From positions 1-64,000 of the forward strand of contig JADFNE010000008.1 of NCBI GenBank assembly GCA_022563535.1: DNA of 64,000 nucleotides, written 5' to 3'. Under the pieces are notes generated by a model that worked only from the letters and a program-made list of their open reading frames with translations, was not told where the DNA came from and did not search any database. Below are positions 8,580 through 16,922 of this stretch, piece after piece. Made by a program: the position numbers and the translations under genes. Position 1 is the first letter of the stretch, and each line of letters begins with the position of its first letter. This DNA comes from Myxococcales bacterium. Lineage in GTDB: Bacteria; Myxococcota_A; UBA9160; UBA4427.

Positions 8580-9365
8580 ATGAGCGTCAAACGAAGTGTC
8601 GAACAACAGTTTGGCCCCGCGGCCGAGGACTACGCATCCTTCAACTACCACGCGGCGGGGCCGGATCTCCCAGCCATGCTCGCGGCGGGAGCGCTTTCCG
8701 GCGAAGAGCGCGTGCTGGATATCGGGTCGGGGGCAGGGCACACAGCATTGTTGTTCGCGACCCAGGCCCGCGAGGTCGTGGCGTCGGATCCAACCCCGGC
8801 AATGCTCGACCAGGGCAGGCGACTGGCCGCGGAGCGAGGCCTTGCCAACGTATCGTTCGAGCTGACATCGGCAGAATCGATGCCGTTCCCGGACGCATCC
8901 TTTGACCGCGTGACTTCACGCCAAAGCGCGCACCATTACGCCAGCGTTCCCGCGGCCCTTTGCGAAGTGGCGCGGGTCCTCAAACCCGGGGGACGCTTCG
9001 TTCTGATCGACTCCTTCTCGCCCGACGACGACGAGTTCGACAGCTTCCTGAATACCATCGAGTTGCTGCGAGACTCCAGCCACGTCCGGGACTACCGCGT
9101 CTCCGAGTGGACCGAGATGTTCGCCAAGGTTGGCTTTGAGCTGCAGGAACTGGAAAGCTGGGACATCCCGCTCGAATTTGAAGATTGGGTGACTCGCTCG
9201 AGAACTCCGGACGACGACGTTGTGGCACTGCGCTCGTGTTTTGCCGAAGCTTCCGACCGAGTGCGAAAGCGCTTCAGCGTGCACGGTGAATGCGACTGGT
9301 CCGTACCCATAGGGCTCGTGGTGGGGAGTCGGGCCGACATCCCGCATTCGCGGTCGAGGCGATAG
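8580..9365 (+). CDS. class I SAM-dependent methyltransferase (UbiE-like)
   Basis: 261 residues from the ATG at 8580, which has a purine-rich ribosome-binding site (GAAGGAAGAG) and a TATAAT box upstream. Methyltransferase motif I is DIGSGAG at residues 47-53. An acidic residue D70 ends strand 2. SAESMPFPDASFD gives motif II-III, and ARVLKPGGRFVLID is the usual post-motif of Methyltransf_11/UbiE proteins. The frame is open further upstream, but the extension overlaps the divergent DUF1232 gene and lacks homology-like character. The acceptor substrate cannot be told. The gene stands alone; a palindromic element begins two bases after its stop codon. Confidence 0.9.
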   Translation: MSVKRSVEQQFGPAAEDYASFNYHAAGPDLPAMLAAGALSGEERVLDIGSGAGHTALLFATQAREVVASDPTPAMLDQGRRLAAERGLANVSFELTSAESMPFPDASFDRVTSRQSAHHYASVPAALCEVARVLKPGGRFVLIDSFSPDDDEFDSFLNTIELLRDSSHVRDYRVSEWTEMFAKVGFELQELESWDIPLEFEDWVTRSRTPDDDVVALRSCFAEASDRVRKRFSVHGECDWSVPIGLVVGSRADIPHSRSRR

Positions 9366-9366
9366 C

Positions 9367-9530
9367 TAGGAGCCTGACCCAAGACTCGTCGCGACGCCCA
9401 TGCGCCGATGCATCGCCGCTGGCTGCGTTGCGTAACCTTGCTGTAGCCAGCTACAGCTGCGATTCCGCGCCTTGCCAGCGGCGCGCCTCGACGCCTGGGC
9501 TTCCCACGAGAGTCTTGGGTCAGGCTCCTA
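9367..9530. repeat. 164-nt imperfect palindromic (REP/BIME-like) element
   Basis: Perfect 21-nt inverted arms at 9367-9387 and 9510-9530 share the core CCTGACCCAAGAC and its complement. Inside them the arms continue as an imperfect stem including CGCCGCTGGC / GCCAGCGGCG. At the centre is an 8-bp hairpin GCTGTAGC-CA-GCTACAGC (9440-9457). The whole can fold into one long hairpin. It fills the gap between the convergent methyltransferase and PilZ genes. The left arm begins TAGGAG, which contains the GGAG tetranucleotide known from some REP elements. A half copy of one arm occurs at 20425-20445, so it is a dispersed repeat. Confidence 0.8.
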
Positions 9531-9553
9531 CTTCTGGAAGCGGCGGAAGGTGG

Positions 9554-10279
9554 CTACAGAAGTTTCGCGAAGGTGGGATCGCCCAGCGCATTGTGAAGTA
9601 TTTCGGGAAACGACTCCTGGACAAATCGCACCCCACACTGCGGGACATCAGGGCTGTCCTCCCATTGACAGGACCAGACGATCTCCGCATCCAAAACGGC
9701 GCTACCCCCCGGTAGATCGCAAACCTCGATCTCGATTCGCGTCCCTGTTGCGGGGGGAGTGGATGCGACGACAAGACAGCCGCCCCGGGAAAGGTCTTTG
9801 ATGTTGACGCGACTCCATTCGTCGTCGCTTCCGGCGACACGCAGGCGAGCGCGACAGGTCACCGGGCAGCGCAGATACATTCTCGATTCAATTGCGTTCT
9901 CCCACGCAGATCCCCCGTCCAGGATGTCGATAATCGCTTCCTGGAATGGCCCCTTTAGCGGCGGACTCATGCGCATGATTTCTGCGCTGCCATCGGAGCC
10001 GATCCTGCTTCGCAGCACAGGCCACACGCTGCGAATGGCGAAGAGCTTGTTCATGCCTTCGGTCTTGCCACGGATCAACGCAGCCAGGTCGACCAACCCA
10101 ACTGCCGGAGGGTTTTGCAGGCACAGGAGCAGGAACAATTTGGGATCGCTGACGAAGCGAAATTCGAGTGAATGATCTTCGGCTATTTCGCAAAACTGCA
10201 GCGCGTAGAGTCGTTCCAGTTTCTCATCACACAGGATCAGAATCAGGCTCGAATCCTTGTCGATTTGATCGTCTTCCAC
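9554..10279 (-). CDS. PilZ-domain protein with receiver-like N-terminal region
   Basis: 241 residues when started at the GTG at 10279, which has GGAGAG four bases upstream; ATG codons further upstream (10336, 10390) give Arg/Ser-rich extensions without a clear ribosome-binding site. Residues about 10-115 look like an alpha/beta response-regulator-like fold but without a clear phospho-acceptor. Residues about 135-225 are a PilZ domain with the D162-x-S-x-G-G motif (DLSRGGC) and an Arg-rich segment just before it (RCPVTCRARLR). PilZ domains commonly bind cyclic di-GMP. It probably acts in surface or motility control, but no partner gene is adjacent. Confidence 0.75.
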   Translation of the reverse strand: MEDDQIDKDSSLILILCDEKLERLYALQFCEIAEDHSLEFRFVSDPKLFLLLCLQNPPAVGLVDLAALIRGKTEGMNKLFAIRSVWPVLRSRIGSDGSAEIMRMSPPLKGPFQEAIIDILDGGSAWENAIESRMYLRCPVTCRARLRVAGSDDEWSRVNIKDLSRGGCLVVASTPPATGTRIEIEVCDLPGGSAVLDAEIVWSCQWEDSPDVPQCGVRFVQESFPEILHNALGDPTFAKLL

Positions 10280-10454
10280 GAAACTCTCCGTGCGGCCAGG
10301 CCGAGTACGTGTCGATCCTATCGCCCAGTTCGCCATTGAGGCTGAGCGCCTTGCACTGCAGCTGCCGCGGACTACGTGCGGAAACAGCATCTGAATCCAT
10401 CTGTCCTATGCTGAGGCCTTCGGACCCTCGAGATGGGTTAGGAGAATTGGAAAC

Positions 10455-12608
10455 TTGTCGACTCGCAACTGCAGTATCCGCACTGCTCTTATTTTTTCCC
10501 TCTGTTTTTCGGTTGCGGGTTTGCTGATAGGGTGCCGCGAAGAGTCGGATCCATCACCTGTTGCACCGGTCGCGCCGCCGACGCGAGAGTCGCCAAATCT
10601 GGTGATCATTACCCTCGACACCACCAGGGCTGACGCTCTGGGTGCCTACGGTCAGTCATTCGCGACCTCGCCAAGTTTCGACCGGATGGCCAAAGAAGGC
10701 ACGCTGTTCGAAGACGTCATGACTTCGAGCCCCGAAACCGTTCCCGCCCACGCCACCATCTTCACCGGAAAATATCCGTTCGCTCACGGAGTGAGGGGCA
10801 ACGCGGGCTACGTCCTTTCAGATGATCATCTCACCCTGGCCGAGGTCCTGAAATCCGCTGGCTATGTGACCGGGGCAGAGGTCGCGGCGATCGTCATGCG
10901 GGAAGAAACCCAGATCAGTCAGGGCTACTCGACGGTGCGAGGTCCCCACAGTGAAGGGGCGCGATTGAAGTCTCTGTTTCGCGAACGCGACGGGGAGATC
11001 AAGGCCGAGGTCACCATGGTGCGGGATGGTTCCGACATCACCGACAGCGGCATCCGATTCGTGCGCCAGCATCGAAATGACAAGTTCTTCCTTTGGCTTC
11101 ACTACTTTGACGCACACGCACCCTACCAGGCACCTCCTCCATTCAGCGTAGAGATATCCGATAGTCCCTACCACGCGGAAGTGGCATACCAAGATTCTCA
11201 GATGGGACGCTTCATAGAGGAATTGGAGAAACTCGGGTTGCGCGACAACACGCTCGTGATCGTGACGGCCGATCACGGCGAAGGTCTGCTCGAGCACGGC
11301 GAACGCACGCATAGCTACTTTATCTACGACACAACGATGCGCATTCCCATGATTTTCTGGGGCCTTCCGGAAGTGTCCGGCGGCAAGCGGATCGAGTCCC
11401 TCGTGCGCAGCGTGGACATTGCCCCGACTGCTCTCGATCTCCTCAGGCTCTATCCGCTGGACGACATCGACGGGGTGTCGCTTGCACCGTTGCTGGGCGA
11501 AGCGCATTCGGCTCTCGATCTCACGGCGTATGGAGAAGCGAGCCGCGTCGTGTCGACGTTCAATATTTCGCCACTGCGTTTCGTTCGGGAGGGGCGCTGG
11601 AAGTACATTCACAAGGTCAATCCCGAACTCTACGATGTCAAAACAGACCCCGATGAACTCAATAATCGGATCGCCGCCGAGCCCGATGTTGCGGCACGAC
11701 TCCACGCGAAACTCGAATTGATTCTCGGCGCAGCGCCTGCAAAGAGCATGGCTTCCGTCGATGAACTGACGCACCAGGTGGAATTGCAGCTTCGGGCCCT
11801 GGGCTATGTCGAGGTCGCGGGTGGCAAGTCGTTCGCGAGTGAAGGCGAATCCCTCGAAGTATTTGGCGAGGATCCGACGACAAAAACTGAAGACATGGAT
11901 CTCATCGCTTTTGCAGTTGGGGCCATCGTCGCAAAGAAGTTCGAAGCTGCACTCGAGTGGGCCGAGCCGTTTTTGCGGCGAAATCCCGACAGTTCTCTGG
12001 CGACGAACCTTCTGAGCGAGAGTTATGAAGGTGCCGAGCGATGGACTGACGCAATTCCCCTGCTGCGTCGAAGCCTGGAGTTCAATCCCCAGGATCTCCG
12101 TATAAAAGAAAGGATGGTGACCGCACTCGCGGCCGAAGGCAGGAACCAGGATGCGATCGCCGAATTATTCATCCTGAATCTGGAGCGTGTATGTCACGAA
12201 GAGACGGTCAGCATGCTCAATCGATTGCTTCACGTCGAGCGGAGATTCGAGGAGCAACGGGACGTGATCAGTGCTGCCGTTTCGGACTGTCCTGAGATTT
12301 CGAGCAACGTCAACAACTATGCCTGGCTCCTCGCCACAATTCCCGACCCGGGCTTGCGCGACGGTGCCAAGGCAGTTGGATTGATACGGCAGGCAATCGC
12401 GAACCTCGGAAAGCGCGACCCCGCTTATCTCGACACCTTGGCCGCTGCCCTGGCGGAACAGGGTCGATTCGAAGAGGCGATCCAGATCGAGACAGAGGTC
12501 ATCGAGAAATTGAAGGCGGCCGGTGCATCGAGCGCGGTCGTGCGAGATTTTGAAAATAATCGCGACAGCTATCGATCCGAATTGCCAATGAGAGATCCAC
12601 CGGTCTGA
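10455..12608 (+). CDS. sulfatase-like lipoprotein with C-terminal TPR domain
   Basis: 717 residues, with a TTG start 12 bases after a TAGGAGA ribosome-binding site. A lipoprotein signal peptide ends at LIGC (Cys27). The alkaline-phosphatase/sulfatase fold follows: metal-site LDTTRAD (Asp55), a nucleophile loop SPETVPAHATIFTG and TADHGEGLLEHG. The nucleophile position holds Thr95 instead of the Cys or Ser that is converted to formylglycine in true sulfatases, so arylsulfatase activity is doubtful; a Thr-dependent phospho-transferase or hydrolase is an alternative. After an ALGYVE motif at about residue 455 the last 250 residues form TPR-like helices. It is likely periplasmic and membrane-tethered. 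Two related proteins lie at 47939-50971. Confidence 0.85.
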   Translation: MSTRNCSIRTALIFSLCFSVAGLLIGCREESDPSPVAPVAPPTRESPNLVIITLDTTRADALGAYGQSFATSPSFDRMAKEGTLFEDVMTSSPETVPAHATIFTGKYPFAHGVRGNAGYVLSDDHLTLAEVLKSAGYVTGAEVAAIVMREETQISQGYSTVRGPHSEGARLKSLFRERDGEIKAEVTMVRDGSDITDSGIRFVRQHRNDKFFLWLHYFDAHAPYQAPPPFSVEISDSPYHAEVAYQDSQMGRFIEELEKLGLRDNTLVIVTADHGEGLLEHGERTHSYFIYDTTMRIPMIFWGLPEVSGGKRIESLVRSVDIAPTALDLLRLYPLDDIDGVSLAPLLGEAHSALDLTAYGEASRVVSTFNISPLRFVREGRWKYIHKVNPELYDVKTDPDELNNRIAAEPDVAARLHAKLELILGAAPAKSMASVDELTHQVELQLRALGYVEVAGGKSFASEGESLEVFGEDPTTKTEDMDLIAFAVGAIVAKKFEAALEWAEPFLRRNPDSSLATNLLSESYEGAERWTDAIPLLRRSLEFNPQDLRIKERMVTALAAEGRNQDAIAELFILNLERVCHEETVSMLNRLLHVERRFEEQRDVISAAVSDCPEISSNVNNYAWLLATIPDPGLRDGAKAVGLIRQAIANLGKRDPAYLDTLAAALAEQGRFEEAIQIETEVIEKLKAAGASSAVVRDFENNRDSYRSELPMRDPPV

Positions 12609-12634
12609 GCTGAATCGCGTGATTCAGCTCAGAC
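12603..12634. terminator. bidirectional terminator-like hairpin between convergent genes
   Basis: A perfect 14-bp stem (GTCTGAGCTGAATC / GATTCAGCTCAGAC) with a GCGT loop. It includes the TGA stop of the sulfatase-like gene and lies 9 bases before the stop of the convergent scramblase-family gene. There is no T tract on either side, so it may act as a blocking or RNA-stabilising hairpin rather than a classical terminator. Confidence 0.6.
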
Positions 12635-12643
12635 GGGCCACTC

Positions 12644-13282
12644 TCAGATGAGTCCATCGTTCGCTTGATTATTCTCGAAGAAGTCGAAGTCGATGCTGAT
12701 CGCCGCGGAGAAGATCACTCTTCGCTGTTGCTCCGACCATTGACCTTGCATGAAGTCGATCAAGAACGTATCCGCATCGGTAAAAATTTCGCGCAGGGCT
12801 CCACCCCAACGTTTGGTGATGCTGGCCTCTCCGATTCCACTGGTGCTTACGACGGGAAACGTCCAAATTTTCCAGAGGGGGCCCTTGATCCGAGCGAAGA
12901 GAATTCCGGCTTCGTCATATAGATCGTATTTTCGGTAGAGCAATCCAAAGCGTCGCTGAACGCGTCCGAGGGTTCGCCCCGTTGGATCCTGAATCTCCAT
13001 GTTCGAAAAGAGGAAAAAGAACGACCGCATCAACTTGAGCGCGAGTCCTCCGTTCGAGTCGAATACGCCGATTTCGAAGGGCCGATGGGAACGCAAGAAA
13101 GACCGCGCCAAGAAATCGGCGATCCCGCCAGACTTCTCAACCACCGTGCCAACTTCGTTCTGGTGGACATCCAAGATCGTGTACTGGTTCTTGGTTTCCC
13201 AATCGATCATGATCTCCGTCCATTCTTTGCGTTGCCGGACGAAGAGTTGTGGGTGATCTGCAAAAATCGCTGAGTCGCTCAT
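12644..13282 (-). CDS. phospholipid scramblase-family (LURP-one-related) protein
   Basis: 212 residues. The sequence shows the 12-stranded barrel pattern of the scramblase/Tubby-C family: a start of LFVRQRKEWTEIMIDWETKNQY, internal repeats of x-G-x-x-L-G-x-V-x-R-R-F (GRTLGRVQRRFGLLYRKY), and a hydrophobic C-terminal strand-helix ending AISIDFDFFE. Bacterial members are commonly annotated as scramblases without proof of lipid flipping. No signal peptide is seen, so it is likely cytosolic or bound to the inner face of the membrane. It converges on the sulfatase-like gene; the shared hairpin at 12603-12634 separates them. Confidence 0.75.
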   Translation of the reverse strand: MSDSAIFADHPQLFVRQRKEWTEIMIDWETKNQYTILDVHQNEVGTVVEKSGGIADFLARSFLRSHRPFEIGVFDSNGGLALKLMRSFFFLFSNMEIQDPTGRTLGRVQRRFGLLYRKYDLYDEAGILFARIKGPLWKIWTFPVVSTSGIGEASITKRWGGALREIFTDADTFLIDFMQGQWSEQQRRVIFSAAISIDFDFFENNQANDGLI

Positions 13283-13457
13283 CGCGTTTCAGCATGCCAC
13301 CCGAAGTTCGTCGAGGCAAGGCCAGCAGAAACGCTCCAATGGTCGGAATTAAATCCACCGAATTGACGTGGATCTAGCCCCCCGCTGGATCTACCTTTTG
13401 GAAACGGGTCCTGGAGCTCCGAAGCCGCGACGATCAATGGTGCTGGGAGAAAAATGA

Positions 13458-15848
13458 ATGCCGGACAATGAGCGGTGGCCCTTTGCGGGGCTGCGAGTCG
13501 TAGATCTCGCGACGGAAATTGCCGGACCGTATGCGACGAAGCTCCTGGTCGACGCGGGCGCGAACGTAATCAAGGTGGAGTCACCCCAGGGCGATCCGTT
13601 GCGCCGCTGGTCAGCGTCGGGAGCTGAACTCGCCGCTGGCGACGACGGCCCCTTGTTCGAATTTTTGAACGCTTCGAAGCGCAGTGTCGTCATTGATCTC
13701 GATACGGTGGAGGGCAGGGCGGCCCTGCTCGACCTGGCGGCGACGGCGGACCTCCTGATCGAAAGTTTTGCACCCGGTACCCTGGATGAACTTGGGCTTT
13801 CGCTCGCTGTTCTTCAGCAACGCAACCCGGGGCTCTCGCTGGTTTCGATCACTCCCTTTGGCCAGACTGGCCCCTGGCGCGACAGGCCCAGCAGCGAATT
13901 TACGCTGCAGGCTGCGGTCGGCTCGACGGATTACCGAGGCCTTCCCGGTCGCAAGCCGGTGGCAACGGGAGGGCGACTCGGCGAATGGGTGGTCGGAGCC
14001 TACGCTGCGGTGGGGGGATTGTGCGCATGGCTTTCGGCCGGAAAGACTGGCGCAGGTCAATACGTTGACGTGTCGAGTTTCGAAGCCCTGGTGTTGTCGA
14101 TGACGGTTTATCACGACCTGAACGGCCAGTGGACCCAGGGTCGATTGCCGCGGGGTATCGATCTTCCGTCGATCGAGCCGGCCAAGGACGGCTGGGTGGG
14201 GTTTTGCACGATCACGGGTCAGCAGTGGGTCGACTTCTGCGCCATGATCGGCCAACAAGAAATGGCCGAAGATCGCTCCTACCTCGATGGGCATCATCGG
14301 ATGGAACATCTTGATTTCATTCAGAATATCGTCCACAGCTGGACCCGAGAACGGACTGTAGACGAAATTGTCGAGTTGGCGACAATGCTGCGTGTGCCGG
14401 TGGCACCCGTCGGCAACGGACGCACTCTGCCCGATGTCGATCACTTCGCCGCGCGAGGAACGTTTCGGAAAAACGAGAAGGGCGTAGTGCAGCCGCGACC
14501 GCCTTACCTGTTCGAGAAGAGTGAGCTGCGCCCCCCCGGACCCTCGCCCTCGCTGGGGCAACACACACAAGAAGTGCTCGACGAAGTCGCCGGGTACGAG
14601 GGTGAGTTTGCAGAGCGTACGGCTGGCACCCCGCTTCCCCTCGATGGACTGCGCGTGCTCGACCTGACGACCTTTTGGGCTGGACCGCTTTGCACGTGCT
14701 TGTTGTCAGACATGGGTGCCGATGTGCTCAAGGTCGAATCCATTCAGCGCCCCGACGGCATGCGCTTTGCCGGTGCCCGACCCGTCGAGCAGATGTGGGA
14801 ATGGTCGGCGGTCTTCGCCGGCGCCAATACGGGCAAACGCGGTGTCACCCTCCAGTTCGACAGTCCGGAAGGTCTGTCGTTGTTGAAGCAGTTGATTGAA
14901 AAAGCGGACATCGTGATCGAAAACTTCTCTGCGCGGGTGATGGAAAACTTTGGCCTCGGCTGGGAAGCGGTGCGCGAGATCAATCCCGAGATCATCATGG
15001 TGCGTATGCCCGCGTTCGGGCTCGACGGTCCGTGGCGGGATCGTCCCGGGTTCGCGATGACGATTGAACAGGCGAGTGGGTTGGCCTGGTTGACGGGCTA
15101 TGAAGATCTCCCACTGGTAATCCGCGGGGTGTGCGATCCGGTGGGCGGCATGCATGCGGTCATTGCGCTGTTGGCGGCTCTGGAACATCGGAAGCGAACC
15201 GGTGAGGGACAGTTGATCGAGGTCCCCCTGGTCGAGGTTGCACTGAATCTCGCGGCAGAGCAGGTGATCGAGTACTCGGCGTTTGGCGAAGTTCTTTGCC
15301 GCGACGAAAATCGTTCACCGGCAGCTGCGCCCCAGGGCGTCTACTCGTGCGCGAACGGTGCTGAACTTGCCCTTTCGATCTCAACCGACGAGCAGTGGAA
15401 GGCACTTTGCGCATTGATGGGCGATGCAGCGCTGAGCGCTGATGCATCGCTCGAGGATCGGGCGGGTCGCCGGAAGGAACACGATCGAATCGACGAGAAA
15501 TTGGAGCTGTGGCTGGCCGAACAATCGATCGATCGAGTGGTCGAGCAGTTGCTCGACGCGGGTGTGCCGGCTTCTCCACTCATCAACGGCCACCAGTTGA
15601 TGCCCAATCCGCAACTCTTGCACCGCGAGTTCTTTCAGAACATGCAGCATCCAACTACCGGAGATACTCGCTATCCGGGCTTCCCGATGAATTTTTCAAT
15701 TCTGGGAAAACAGCTCCACAGCGCACCGCCTCCGACCCTCGGTCAAAACAATGACCAGATGTTGAAGGAAGAACTGGGCCTGTCTGATGAAGAGGTCGAA
15801 GTTCTTCGAGAAAAGAAGGTCATCGGCGAACGTCCGACCTTCATGTAG
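13458..15848 (+). CDS. tandem-domain CaiB/BaiF (family III) CoA-transferase
   Basis: 796 residues made of two complete family III CoA-transferase domains in one chain: about 8-385 (LRVVDLATEIAGPYATKLL) and about 395-790 (LRVLDLTTFWAGPLCTCLL). These enzymes move CoA between carboxylic acids through an enzyme-anchored Asp thioester and normally act as interlocked homodimers of about 400-residue chains. In the second domain the catalytic Asp is at 560 (VCDPVGGMHA). In the first domain the aligned residue is Glu176 (RLGEWVVGAY). The gene is flanked by unrelated genes, so the acyl substrate is not indicated by context. It probably serves degradation of a carboxylic acid or steroid-like compound. 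Confidence 0.9.
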   Translation: MPDNERWPFAGLRVVDLATEIAGPYATKLLVDAGANVIKVESPQGDPLRRWSASGAELAAGDDGPLFEFLNASKRSVVIDLDTVEGRAALLDLAATADLLIESFAPGTLDELGLSLAVLQQRNPGLSLVSITPFGQTGPWRDRPSSEFTLQAAVGSTDYRGLPGRKPVATGGRLGEWVVGAYAAVGGLCAWLSAGKTGAGQYVDVSSFEALVLSMTVYHDLNGQWTQGRLPRGIDLPSIEPAKDGWVGFCTITGQQWVDFCAMIGQQEMAEDRSYLDGHHRMEHLDFIQNIVHSWTRERTVDEIVELATMLRVPVAPVGNGRTLPDVDHFAARGTFRKNEKGVVQPRPPYLFEKSELRPPGPSPSLGQHTQEVLDEVAGYEGEFAERTAGTPLPLDGLRVLDLTTFWAGPLCTCLLSDMGADVLKVESIQRPDGMRFAGARPVEQMWEWSAVFAGANTGKRGVTLQFDSPEGLSLLKQLIEKADIVIENFSARVMENFGLGWEAVREINPEIIMVRMPAFGLDGPWRDRPGFAMTIEQASGLAWLTGYEDLPLVIRGVCDPVGGMHAVIALLAALEHRKRTGEGQLIEVPLVEVALNLAAEQVIEYSAFGEVLCRDENRSPAAAPQGVYSCANGAELALSISTDEQWKALCALMGDAALSADASLEDRAGRRKEHDRIDEKLELWLAEQSIDRVVEQLLDAGVPASPLINGHQLMPNPQLLHREFFQNMQHPTTGDTRYPGFPMNFSILGKQLHSAPPPTLGQNNDQMLKEELGLSDEEVEVLREKKVIGERPTFM

Positions 15849-16161
15849 CCACCCATGTAGTGATGACCCTGTAGCGTTGCCGCCCAGGCCTCTAGGCTTG
15901 ACGAGAATCAGCGATCGTGAGACCCTGAGCGAAGGACCTTGAAGATCGAGAGCACCGAAATGCACACCTCACCCAACGAAATCCCCAGCCCATCGAGAAA
16001 GGTAAGGGGCCCATTCAAACCACTGGGTGAGGGATGTCTCGAGGGCAGCTTGCATGGGGGAGTATGCTAACGCGTGAATCTCGGCTCGCGAGGGCATCCA
16101 GTAGATCGTGTTGGCGGGGCTGATTGGCGGATACCGCAGTTCAATTGCCTACCATGTCGCA
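15849..16161. other. 313-bp intergenic stretch
   Basis: No convincing coding frame. It contains a 9-bp inverted repeat, CCTCACCCA at 15967-15975 and TGGGTGAGG at 16024-16032, with a 48-base spacer that itself has C-rich and G-rich blocks. This could be a structured leader for the downstream DoxX gene, or a terminator region of the CoA-transferase gene. No clear promoter was found. Confidence 0.4.
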
Positions 16162-16578
16162 ATGCTGAATCTGCCCGAGAGTATTGCGAAACGAATCGGC
16201 CTTTTTGGCTTGGCGGTTTTATTCCCCGGAATGGGCGCACTCCATTTTGCCAGCACCGATTCGTTTATTGCTACCATGCCCGCCTACCTGCCACTCCAAC
16301 TCGAATTGGTCTATCTGAGTGGAATGTTCGAGATCGCTTTCGGCATTGGCGTATTGGTGCCGAGATTGAGGCGACACGCGGGATACGGCCTGGTGCTGCT
16401 TTTGATCGCCGTGTTCCCGGCGAACGTCAACATGGCCTTGCATCCCGATCAATTCCTCGCCGACGGCGTTTCAGCTGCCGCCCTCTACGGGAGGCTTCCG
16501 TTCCAGCTTCTCCTTATCTACTGGGCTATCTGGGCGACCCGGCCCGACCCGGTGGAGTCGCTTGACCGGATGTGTTAG
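16162..16578 (+). CDS. DoxX-family membrane protein
   Basis: 138 residues from the ATG at 16162; the frame is open upstream but without hydrophobic or conserved sequence. Four membrane helices are visible. The pattern PGMGALHFASTDSFI..MPAYLPL, then LVYLSGMFEIAFGIGVLVPRLRR and LLIAVFPANVNMAL, is typical of the DoxX group related to the small subunit of thiosulfate:quinone oxidoreductase and to MauE-like proteins. Many such stand-alone proteins have no assigned function. A small lipoprotein gene follows after 10 bases, suggesting a two-gene unit. Confidence 0.8.
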   Translation: MLNLPESIAKRIGLFGLAVLFPGMGALHFASTDSFIATMPAYLPLQLELVYLSGMFEIAFGIGVLVPRLRRHAGYGLVLLLIAVFPANVNMALHPDQFLADGVSAAALYGRLPFQLLLIYWAIWATRPDPVESLDRMC

Positions 16579-16588
16579 TGAATCGACC

Positions 16589-16876
16589 ATGGGATTTTCG
16601 GAAGTTTCCACCAACAGTCCGCGTCTGTATCCCGTTCGAGCCTGGCTCGCGAGCTTGATCTTGATGTTGGCTTGGGGCGGCTGCTCGGCGGAGCCGACCA
16701 AATCGCAGTACGTCAGCTCGGTCGTCGCGGTGGAATGTGCCGAGGGCAACGGGTCAGAGCGTCGCGAATGCAGGATCGAGGTCATCAAGCGCTTCCTCGA
16801 CGTGTCCCTCGAAGAGATGAAGGCGCAGTATCCGAAGCCAGATCCGCCCTTGCGGCCGGGTTGCTCGCTTTGGTAA
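16589..16876 (+). CDS. small lipoprotein of unknown function
   Basis: 95 residues from the ATG at 16589; a TTG at 16562 in the same frame would overlap the DoxX gene. A hydrophobic signal helix ends in a lipobox-like WGGC (Cys at about residue 34). The mature part of about 60 residues is charged and has two further Cys residues plus a near-terminal Cys (RPGCSLW), so a disulphide is possible. I do not recognise the family. It lies directly behind the DoxX-family gene and converges on the GMC oxidoreductase unit. Confidence 0.6.
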   Translation: MGFSEVSTNSPRLYPVRAWLASLILMLAWGGCSAEPTKSQYVSSVVAVECAEGNGSERRECRIEVIKRFLDVSLEEMKAQYPKPDPPLRPGCSLW

Positions 16877-16922
16877 ATCGAACGTTGCTATCGACTCGTC
16901 CCACCACCTGCTATCCAGCTTG

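Noticed and set aside
9440-9457. Central hairpin considered as a tRNA or small RNA stem
   Set aside because: It is nested inside a long palindrome and lacks the tRNA arms and conserved bases.
10455-12608. Annotation as arylsulfatase
   Set aside because: The formylglycine position is Thr rather than Cys or Ser in this and the two related proteins.
16074-16565. 163-codon frame overlapping the DoxX gene
   Set aside because: Its translation is Arg/Pro-rich with no recognisable pattern, whereas the other frame gives a clean four-helix DoxX protein.
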